Positions 56,033 through 64,000 of a stretch of DNA of 64,000 nt are shown here, piece after piece; positions within the stretch are counted from its first letter, which is position 1, and the number at the start of each line of letters is the position of its first letter. Under the pieces are notes generated by a model, which ran no database searches, had not been told where the DNA came from, and saw only the letters and a program-made list of their open reading frames with translations. This stretch comes from Sternotherus odoratus (taxonomy: Eukaryota; Chordata; Testudines; Kinosternidae): the NCBI GenBank assembly GCA_032164245.1, contig JAVMKO010000020.1, positions 9,761,206 through 9,825,205 of the forward strand. Reading direction: 5' to 3'. Position numbers and translations under genes: made by a program.

Positions 56033-57169
56033 AGAGTAATTTAGGGGATGCAACTGTGCTGAATTTAATGGAGTTACGTACAGAGATATCAGGCCTCAGT
56101 TTGGTGCATGGAGCACAATGGTTGCAAATATCACATTTGACATATTACATGAATATTTCTTTATAGCAATGAATGGATTTCATAAATTTGAGTATGTTTA
56201 TGCATTCACTGTACTACAGAGCCTCACAGTTCATTGTGTTGCTTATTTTTTTCATGCTAGAATATTTATCCCACTAATAATAAGAGACACTGAATAGTGA
56301 TAGTGTGACACAGCATGTTAGAACTTTCTTACTTCTAAGATTCTGATATCACATGTAACGGTGCACTTGTGGGGTAACTGCTTTGACAACCAGGGAGTTA
56401 CTCTGGATTTATACCACTTTGTATGAGGTCAGAATTTGTCCCAAACAATCAAACTCTTTTCCTAGTTGTTTCTTGCTATTTTATTCAAAAAATCTATTCC
56501 AAATATAAAGGAACCCTAATATTGTTCAACAATGAGGATGCGAAGAAAGTTGAAAAACCAGAACACTCTAAAGAGAGCAGGGTTTTTTTTCTCCTGGAAA
56601 AATTGAAACCATTTCCCAAGCCATGGAGACCCTAGATAAGTGGATTAGTTGGGAGCACTTATCACCACACCACTTAAAGATACAACCACAGTGCATTTTT
56701 ACATTTGAAAATAGGGGAGATAGATGTTCTGGGTTCAGAAATAATTATAAATTGGGATTATTGCCTGGTATAAAAAATCCTTGATGCTGAAGGTTTTATG
56801 ACAAGTCTTATTCTGGATTTATTGAGCCATGAAATGCACTTATGGCTAAGTTCTGAATGTCCCTTTCACAGTCTAATGTCTAAGGATATAAAATTGACTG
56901 GTTTGAGAACTAAGATAACAAGAGACTATCCATGAGCTTTAAAAGGGGGATCTTGGATTTTCACAGCTCCTTTCATGGAGAAATACAGCAAATGTCGAAG
57001 AGGTTGTTAGGGAGAAGACACTATAAAGATTTAATAGGGAAAGTATTCACTTTTTATGGTAACCCAAGCCCGAAGAAGGAGACTACTTATTACAGGATTT
57101 CATGAAACTAAATGCCTCTTGATCCCTTTCTGCTTTATGTTCCACCAAACAGGAGGTTCATTTTTAAAG
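56033..57169. other. Unassigned non-coding sequence
   Basis: No recognised gene or repeat. Confidence 0.35.
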
Positions 57170-57255
57170 GGCCAGATCCTTCCGATGGAGTATATTGGCA
57201 GGTAGCTCCATGAAAGTCAACGGAGCTACGTCAAATTACATCAGCTGAGGAATTG
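57170..57255. repeat. Small palindromic repeat
   Basis: GGGCCAGATCCTTCCGATGG at the left, facing GTAGCTCC and GGAGCTAC arms around GAAAGTCAAC, and ACATCAGCTGAGG at the right. Confidence 0.65.
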
Positions 57256-57784
57256 CTCCTTCCAAAAGAGTGAAAATTAGGAAACGGATAGGCTGGAATA
57301 GAAAACAGGAGGAAAAACATCACCCGAACGGAGCATGGAAGGAATAACAATATGCAGTCTCAAGTACAAATTACAACATATAAATCACAAAGCATTAAGT
57401 TTCTGGGGTCTTTGTGCAGGATGAAGGATTATCAATGGCTCTTTGCCCATTTACACCTGCGGAGGGTCTGGCCCATCTTGTTAAAAAAAAAAATAAATAG
57501 GTGCTACCTTCATCAGGCTCTTGGTTTAACCCATTCTGTGACCTTTATGCGACAGAAAATTTAGGTATTCAAAAGAGCTGGATGTGAGGCAGAGTGGTGC
57601 ACCTCTCAAGCCAGGAAGCTGAGTTGCAGCCAACTCATAGGAACTTTTTTATGTACTAGTGTTGCCAAAAGATTAGGAACGACAATCAGCAACAAGAATA
57701 AGAGCCAGGGTGGACTCCGTCTGCCTGCAATAATAAAGACTCAGCCACTCCAACAGGGCTGGAAATACTTCTTCAGGGTTCAGC
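57256..57784. other. Unassigned non-coding sequence
   Basis: No recognised gene or repeat. Confidence 0.35.
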
Positions 57785-57890
57785 AAGGTCAGGGGGTTCT
57801 CAAACCTTTTTTACAGGGTGGACAATGCTTTTAACGCTTTGATTCTCCTGTAAGGCTGCGGTCCCACGGACCCCACCTCTCCTTCTGCGG
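57785..57890 (+). mobile_element. Probable hAT element fragment
   Basis: GGTCAGGGGGTTCTCAAACC resembles the left end of hAT elements such as that at 18044. The right end was not found. Confidence 0.4.
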
Positions 57891-58099
57891 AGATTTGTGG
57901 CAAATACAGCAATTGCTTCCATGGGAAGAGCACAGAATGTACCTTTTGCTGCCTTAAATCAGTTTAACAGCTGAAAATGAGGAGGAGGAGCCTGCATGAT
58001 AGGCCTGATTCAGCTACCACGGAAATCTTGCCATTGATTTCAAAAGGAGCTGCTGGGTTCAATGCAAGGACCACTGGTAGATGATCCACAAACCTGTGC

Positions 58100-58250
58100 T
58101 ATTTGTATGGCCCCCATTACCTCTGTATCTGAGCATCTCATCATCTTTAACGTATTTATCCTCACAATAGCCCTGTGGAAGCAGGGCAGTGCTATTATCC
58201 CCATTGTACAGATAGGGGAACTGAGGCACAGAGAAAGTAAATCTAAATAT
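58100..58250 (-). repeat. MIR-type CORE-SINE, antisense
   Basis: TCATCATCTTTAACGTATTT, GCTATTATCCCCATTGTACA and GATAGGGGAACTGAGGCACA. Confidence 0.85.
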
Positions 58251-58829
58251 TAGCTGCTTACAGGGCATATGTTCATCTTCACTGGCTTTGTCACTTTTAT
58301 ATTATTAAGGCCCAGGAGTGCTCCCACCGAAGGCAGTGACAAAACTCCTATTGCCTCCACGGGGAACAGGACTTCAATTAACTAGAGCGAGAAAAAGCTA
58401 CTGTCCACTTCCTTTTAGGCAATTTGGGGGAGTCCTTGCTTGCCTTGGATGATGCACTCCAGTAATTTATAGCCCAAGTTTTCCTGACTGGAAAAAGCAG
58501 CCATAAAACCTCAAATCTGTGGACCAAAGGAAAGTGTGTTGAATTTCAGGGCCAAAATAGGCCTTTGGAAAGGTAGAGCCATGGTGGGAAGTGGATAGAG
58601 AGAGGCACCATTGCGCAGTGTCTTCCAGACAGTGGGAGAGAAAATGGACCAGGCACTGGGACATCATAGTGATGGCGCAGTTATGAAAGCCCAAGCATAA
58701 AGATAAGCACAGCATAGACAGACATGTGGCAATTGAAATCTTAGATAGAAGGATAGTATGCACTGTGATTCGAGAGAGATTAAAAAGAAAATAGACATGA
58801 AACACCAGCTTTCAGATTAAACTCCCTTC
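58251..58829. other. Unassigned non-coding sequence
   Basis: A 112-codon minus-strand frame (58467-58805) shows no domain. Nothing else recognised. Confidence 0.35.
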
Positions 58830-59420
58830 CTCCCTTCACTTCAGGAAAACGTCTTCAGATTTCTCTCCTATAAAATCCAGCTCTGTCTACTCCTCCTTGT
58901 GTGGATAATAGTTGAACTTTTGTATTATACTTAAGAGTACAAAAATCTTTGTCCTTGTCTAAACTTTGCACTAACGGCCTTGTTTATGAGCTGTCTGGAG
59001 AGGGTCTGTGAATCAATGGAGCATTGTTCAATAAATAATAAAAGCCAGACACATCCAGTTTTCATTTTTATATGAGGCTTTTTTCCATGAGGGATGATAC
59101 ATAAAATCTCCTGAAGTGGAGAAACGTGGACGTATTTCTCTATAAAATGTAATTTAATCTCATCAATTAATTATCACTATGACATTCTGTCACTTGAAGC
59201 AATTTGTAAAGTATGTGTAAAACACAAAGCTTCCCATTAGGTTAGGATCCTCTTGTGTCTTTAAAAATCTCTTATCTGATCCAAGGAAACATACTGGATT
59301 CATTTCCATCCCTATGATTTATAAGCGGCAGCTTGGTTAATGTTTAATAATCAAAGATTTAAACCCATTACCCTGTCATCAATTCTGATTCATGTATATG
59401 CTTTTTCATCCTACTCAAAG
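58830..59420. other. Candidate conserved non-coding block
   Basis: About 590 bp with no recognised repeat and no coding frame. Contains CAATAAATAATAAAAGCCAG, GTAATTTAATCTCATCAATT, AATTATCACTATGACATTC and GGTTAATGTTTAATAATC. The density of TAAT and AATTA cores is the highest I noticed in the window. Conservation untested. Confidence 0.4.
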
Positions 59421-59437
59421 TTTACGAAAAAATAGGA

Positions 59438-59540
59438 CTTGCCATGCTGCATCAGGCTAGAAGTGGATCTAATTCAGCATTCTGACTCCCACAATGTCCA
59501 ATACTGGCTGTTTCAAACTGAAAAGCAGGAACCCAACAGT
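59438..59540. repeat. CR1-related or other reptile repeat scrap
   Basis: GGACTTGCCATGCTGCATCA then GGCTAGAAGTGGATCTAATT is an eroded version of a reptile repeat that reads 'TGCCATACTGGGTCAGACCA'. Confidence 0.55.
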
Positions 59541-59589
59541 GGACATTTATGGAATAAAACACTCAGGGGAATCTTTTTACTTAAACTAA

Positions 59590-59692
59590 CCTAAGGTCAT
59601 GGACCGTCATTTTATTTTGTGTATGTCTAGCCCAATGGAGTCATTACTGGGGTTCCCAGTCTCTACCATAATATAAATATTAAATAAAAATA
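59590..59692 (+). repeat. L2/MIR-type 3' tail, sense
   Basis: GGACCGTCATTTTATTTTGT, GTCTAGCCCAATGGAGTCAT and CTCTACCATAATATAAATAT. Confidence 0.65.
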
Positions 59693-59867
59693 GTGGCTAG
59701 CTTATTCCATAAAGTGTTTATTTCCCTTCTATTTGTTTCCTATCTGTGGATCGGATTCTGATACCTTTATACACATTGCATAGCATCTTAATCCACACAC
59801 AGTCCCATTAACATCAATGGGATAACTCAGGAAGTAAGATGCTACTCATTTATGTAACTATAGACTG

Positions 59868-60120
59868 AGTTGGTCAGACTTTTTCATCCAAAGTATTTTT
59901 TGATGAACAAAATGATTTTCTCCTCAACAAAATTGTTTTGTTTTGTTTTTTTAAAAAACCCACACAAAATAATCTTTGAATGAAAAACTGAAGGTTGAAA
60001 TTTTTTGCAGCTTTTTGGAAACGTTTTTGTTGAAAACTTCCCTTCCCTTCATCCCCACCCCAGGCCTCTAACAATATCCCTAAAAAATGAACACCCCTTC
60101 CCCCCCCCCCCATTTTTTGG
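59868..60120. repeat. AT-rich foldback-type repeat with C-run
   Basis: GAGTTGGTCAGACTTTTTCA at the left, then alternating TTTTGATGAACAAAATG-type runs. A C-run follows near 60097-60109. Confidence 0.5.
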
Positions 60121-60237
60121 CAGGTTATCAGGTTTTGGAACTCTTTACCAGCTTATCACCTTGCATCTGATGCCCCATAATCCTATCAAATGGGAAAAGA
60201 ATATCTGCCCCTACCCCAACCCCCACTCTCACACATA

Positions 60238-60539
60238 GGGCTTGTCTTCACTACCTGCCAGATCGGTGGGTAGCAATTGATCTGTTACCAATCGATTTCT
60301 CGCATCTGGTGAAGACACGAGAAATCGATCGCCCGCGGTGCCCCCGTCGATTCCAGAACTCCAACTGGCCGAGAGGCGCAAGCTGGAGTCGACGGGGGAG
60401 CGCGCCGCCAAGTGCCGCCGCCATGAGGACGGCAGGTAAGTCGGCTGGAGATACGCAGACTTCAGCTACGTGATTCACATAGCTGAAGTTGCTTATCTGC
60501 AGTTGACCCCCCCCCCTCCCCATAGTGAAGACCAGCCCC
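60238..60539. mobile_element. Harbinger-type MITE, 302 bp, well preserved
   Basis: Inverted ends GGGCTTGTCTTCACT and AGTGAAGACCAGCCCC. Internal palindromes include ATCGATTTCTCGC facing ACGAGAAATCGAT, and TTCAGCTACGTGATTCACAT facing AGCTGAA. CpG-rich compared with its surroundings. It matches a turtle Harbinger MITE I recognise. No coding capacity; mobilised by a transposase of the kind fossilised at 20999. Confidence 0.92.
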
Positions 60540-60655
60540 TTGAGTCTCTCCACAGCTCCTCACTTCTACCGTTGACTAGCATAGCCAGTGGCAGTTTTAA
60601 ATCTTGCCTTAAATTAAAGCAGTGCAGCTCTCAATTCTGCCTGTAGACCAGCCCT

Positions 60656-60712
60656 CTGACCCTGATCCAAAGTCCATTGACGTCCATGAGCTTTGGAGAA
60701 GGCTTTCAGTCT
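60656..60712. repeat. Small palindromic repeat
   Basis: CCCTGATCCAAAGTCCATTG and CATGAGCTTTGGAGAAGG are imperfect inverted arms. Confidence 0.55.
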
Positions 60713-61093
60713 GCTCTTTTTCTCTCTGACCTGTACACGCTCACAAGGGTGGGTGACTTCACCAAATCTCTGGCACAGCTGGCTGGCTGTCGAGTTCGGG
60801 GTCAGGCACCCGCATGCCAGATACACCGCATCCCATTGTACATCTGCCACCTCTGGTCCCCAGCCCATGCGGGTTGCTTTTCTGAGTCTGCATTGAAAGC
60901 AGGAGGGCTCGTTAACAGGGAGAAAAGACCCAGAGCAAAATAAAACCATGCCCTTTCTTTTTTGCAGTGTTCTCGCTTTTTGCTCCTCTTTGCTCATTTC
61001 TGGAGGGGAAGGGTGCTGCTTCCTTGGCCTTATTTCCCCAATGTGTATTCATCTCAGAGAGGAAGAGTGCTCATTTAAAGAGGGAAGATTGGG
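60713..61093. other. Unassigned non-coding sequence
   Basis: Open frames on both strands (about 90-127 codons) mirror each other and lack domains. Confidence 0.35.
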
Positions 61094-61292
61094 TAGTGTT
61101 TAGGGTACTAACCTACGTCTTGGGGGAACTGGGTTCAGTTCCTGGCTCTACCATTGCCTTGTCGAGGGATCTTGAGCAATCTTTGTGCATTGGTACGTCC
61201 CTACCTCACACGGTCATGGTGAGGGTGAATACACTAAAGACTGGAAAGTGCTGAGATGCTATGGAAATGTGGGGCTATATAAATACCTATTA
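61094..61292 (+). repeat. MIR-type CORE-SINE, sense
   Basis: GGGAACTGGGTTCAGTTCCT, CTTGAGCAATCTTTGTGC, GGTCATGGTGAGGGTGAATA and GAAAGTGCTGAGATGCTATG. Confidence 0.85.
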
Positions 61293-62109
61293 CAGATCAA
61301 TTCCCCCTGGACCTCAGAGCTGATATTTTCCTTAAAATAAGATCACTCAAGGGATTTGCTCGTCTCCTAAGCCTGAGGTGGGAAACAGAATGAAGTATTT
61401 TGTTAGGTACTACTTTGAAAAATCCCTTGGGTGGTCATCCAGAGCCCATTGAAATCTCCCATTGAAAGACTCAGGTCATATTCCGTTCTATGGCTGGAAG
61501 AGAAGGAAGAATATTGATGAGGAATAGAGGACCAAATAACTTCTCTGTGATTCACAATGACTAGGCAGCTCCATTTGCCAGGGGCTGGTAACATGGCTGG
61601 ATACACATGCCTGTTTTTAGTTTAGATCACAGTCATCAGAAGGGGTCGCCTATTTGCGGCTAGCTTAAGTTGGGACAACTTCAGTCAGCTCTCTAAAGAT
61701 CAGTGGTGCTCGATCAACCATCACCACTAAAAACAATGGGCATTTCAAAAAGCTTGCAGTGTGGAGTCCATATCTCCAGACTAATTTTGCATCTGGAATA
61801 AAAAAAGGAATCTTAAATCAAAACATTTGGGAAACTGCAAAAAAAAGAGGGATTGTGACTAGACTTTATCTTCCTAACCCAAGCTGGATAAGCTTGCAGT
61901 ATCAAGTCTCATTTGACACGTAGAAATTAAAAACAGCTTGTGCTCACAGATTCCCTGTGCAATCTCCCAGTGCCTGAAATGAGCAACCCAGGCCGAGCAC
62001 TATGCTAGGGATAAGGACTGATATCCCATGAGGTGTACCGACCTTCACTGCTTTTTTCCCTGTCAGAAATTAGGGTGTTGATCACCCTGCAACCTTTGTC
62101 TCCAAATTC
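61293..62109. other. Unassigned non-coding sequence
   Basis: No recognised gene or repeat. Confidence 0.35.
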
Positions 62110-62571
62110 ATTTTAAAAAACCAATGGAGCTGATGCTTCTCTCTCTTGTGATCTGACACAAAGCCCATTGAAGTCAGTTGAGGGTGCAATCCATCCCATT
62201 ATCCAATTCATTAATGAACAAAACTGACCCCAAGACATACCCCTGGGGCACTCCACTTGATACCCGCTGCTAATTAGACATTGAGCCATTGATCGCTACC
62301 CGTTGAGCCTGATGATCTAGCCAGCTTATAGTCCATTCATCCAATTGATACTTTTTTAACTTGCTGGCAAGAATACTGTGGAAGACCCGTATCAAAAGCT
62401 TTGCTAAAGTCAAGATATATCACATCCACTGCTTTCCCCATATCCACAGAGCCAGTTATCTCATCATAGAAGGCAATCAGGTTGGTCAGGCATGTCTTGC
62501 CCTTGGTGAATCGAGGTTGACTGTTCCTGATCACCCCCTTCTCCAAGTGCTTCAAAAAAAGGAAAGTTATC
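62110..62571 (-). mobile_element. CR1 LINE reverse transcriptase fragment
   Basis: On the minus strand the order is [19 protein letters not shown], then [12 protein letters not shown] (about 62393-62428, the first catalytic motif of the palm), then after a one-base frameshift [14 protein letters not shown], then SSGVPQGYVLGSVLF (about 62212-62256). These are reverse transcriptase blocks in the right order. It lacks both ends, has the frameshift next to SKAFDT and stops near the YADD-equivalent region, so it is inactive. Confidence 0.95.
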
Positions 62572-62679
62572 TGAAGCTTCTCATGAACTAGGCACCTGTT
62601 GGTTCAGGGGAACCTGTGACCAAATTTGGGAGAGTCCCTGTAGGCCATATAGTGCCTATGACACACAGCACTTTTTATT
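62572..62679. other. Unassigned short gap
   Basis: Between the CR1 fragment and the MIR. Nothing recognised. Confidence 0.3.
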
Positions 62680-62815
62680 CCAGCTGTGGAGCATGTACAA
62701 AGTAGTCAGTAGAGTACAATACTTCCCCACCTCATACAGGAATTGTGAGGATTAATTCCTTATTAAGCATTTTGAGATCCTCAGGTGGGAGGTACTAAGT
62801 AATGCTATGGTATCT
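62680..62815 (+). repeat. MIR-type CORE-SINE, 3' part, sense
   Basis: TACTTCCCCACCTCATACAG, AATTGTGAGGATTAATTCC and GCATTTTGAGATCCTCAGG. Confidence 0.75.
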
Positions 62816-63299
62816 GTTTTATGCTAAAAGAACACACCAATAGAGAGAGAGGAATCTGTGAACACCGGCAATTGTCTGTAGCCAAGTAATTAAAAAAAAA
62901 TTCCCTAAAGAGAGTTTTCTCAGGTGTGAGAAAGGGAAAGATTGTTTCATACTAAAGACAACAAAGAAGAGACACCCCCTATACATGCCCCTGGCTGAGT
63001 CTGATTTGGCAGACAAGCAGCGAGATGGCATGACAGCCAGAAATACTTTTATTAAGAGACTCTTAAAGGTTCAGATTCTTTGGCTAGAAATCCATGTGAT
63101 TCCTTCAGCTGAATTCATCCCATTGAAATCAGTGACTCAGACACAATCATGATGAGTCAGTCACATTGGGCTCAGTAATTAAGATCTTTTATACCCAAAA
63201 CTTCCAAACCTGGGCTTTGGTTAAATACCTGAGTCATTTATACTATTTCTGTTCCCGCACTGGCTCGCTTGCACCCAGGGAGAGAGCTGAACATAGCCA
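62816..63299. other. Unassigned non-coding sequence
   Basis: No recognised gene or repeat. Confidence 0.35.
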
Positions 63300-63410
63300 A
63301 ATAGTGTAGGGTTTATGGCACTGGGCTAAGATTTAAATAATTCACGTTCCACCATAGACTTCTTGTGTCACCTTAAGCTCATCACTCAGCCCTGCAGTTT
63401 GGCCTATGAG
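63300..63410 (+). repeat. MIR-type CORE-SINE, 5' part, eroded
   Basis: GGCACTGGGCTAAGATTTAA, GACTTCTTGTGTCACCTTAA and GCTCATCACTCAGCC. Confidence 0.5.
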
Positions 63411-63589
63411 CAAGTGAATGTCCGGGCGCACCAAAGTGCTGCACTGTCACTCATGCACATGGATTCTGCAGGCGTGAGCTAAAAGGTACCTAGTTCACAT
63501 GAACACCGTTCTCTTCACATAGCACCAACAGCATCCGCCACGGGGAGTTACAGCATAACACTTGGTGCACTCTGAAGTTCGTATTAGCC

Positions 63590-63652
63590 CATGAAAACTT
63601 ATGCTTCAATACTTTTGTTAGTCTTTAAGGTGCCACAGGACTCTGTCACTTA
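63590..63652 (+). mobile_element. Palindromic MITE fragment
   Basis: GCCCATGAAAACTTATGCTT, TTTTGTTAGTCTTTAAGGTG and GCCACAGGACTCTGTCACTT match the right half of the element type at 790 and 38742. Confidence 0.75.
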
Positions 63653-63716
63653 TTTGTATAGAAAGTTCCTAACACAGTGGGGTTGTGATCTCAGCTGAGG
63701 CCTCTAGGCAAAACTG
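63653..63716 (+). repeat. L2/MIR-type 3' tail fragment, sense
   Basis: TCCTAACACAGTGGGGTTGT and CAGCTGAGGCCTCTAGGC. It sits against the MITE fragment, so the MITE probably inserted into the tail. Confidence 0.6.
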
Positions 63717-64000
63717 TACCATTCATAATTATGCCAAATTCAGCTCTGTGCTGGAGCTTCTAACCCCCTGCAACATTTCAGAGTTTTTGCAGTTGAGGCT
63801 TTGGGACAGTGTGAAAGTAGCTGAGCTAATACCACATTGCAAAGGAAATCTAGCCAATTATCCAGCGCTTTTCAGGCTAAAGGGTCTATATTCCTAGCTC
63901 AGATCAGCCTCTTTTTTTCATCCGTGCAGCTTGCATCCATCTGTAGCTGCTAAACTCAAACAGACTAATCCAGTATCCAAGCCGTAACGTGATTCACCAC
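63717..64000. other. Unassigned non-coding sequence to window end
   Basis: No recognised gene or repeat. Confidence 0.35.

Noticed and set aside
60251..60553. 100-codon minus-strand frame
   Set aside because: Spans the Harbinger MITE, whose structure explains it.

Overview
The window looks like nuclear DNA from a reptile, most likely a turtle (crocodilian is the main alternative). The case rests on its repeats: CR1 LINE fragments, MIR-type CORE-SINEs, PIF/Harbinger and hAT non-autonomous elements, and a palindromic element containing GTGTTAGTCTG and CACCTTAGAGAC that I know from turtle assemblies. I found no host protein-coding exon, tRNA or rRNA gene and no CRISPR array. Open reading frames are short, low in complexity, or lie inside repeats. 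The only recognisable protein remnants belong to transposons: CR1 reverse transcriptase pieces and one PIF/Harbinger transposase fossil. The stretch therefore reads as intergenic or deep intronic DNA.

Layout. 1-15 kb: a palindromic element with 44-bp arms (790-966), several CR1 and MIR pieces, a perfect 23-bp x 5 minisatellite (8815-8929), two TA-ended MITEs (12911-13047, 14706-14836) and a compact 207-bp hAT element with perfect ends (14918-15124). 15-24 kb: an AT-rich single-copy-looking block (16080-16730), a CR1 3' end (16970-17522), a 520-bp hAT element nested inside a MIR (18044-18563) and a broken Harbinger transposase on the minus strand (20999-21815). 24-36 kb: mostly unassigned sequence with a 545-bp hAT element flanked by an exact 8-bp target duplication (31541-32085). 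36-44 kb: a 202/203-bp near-identical duplication whose copies start exactly 2,000 bp apart (36544 and 38544), Harbinger-type MITEs and a solo LTR with a 5-bp target duplication (42385-43059). 44-64 kb: AT-rich foldback repeats, many MIR copies, purine and pyrimidine tracts, Harbinger MITEs (53413-53742, 60238-60539) and a minus-strand CR1 reverse transcriptase fragment (62110-62571).

Between the repeats lie about ten blocks of 200-650 bp that are AT-rich, recognisably non-repetitive and dense in homeodomain-like TAAT cores. These are candidate conserved non-coding elements. That is inference from composition only and needs alignment to other amniotes.

The window does not contain a gene system working together. 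Its interest lies in the dated, nested transposon record, the recent local duplication, and the candidate regulatory blocks. Boundaries of old repeats are approximate; boundaries of the elements with target duplications are exact.
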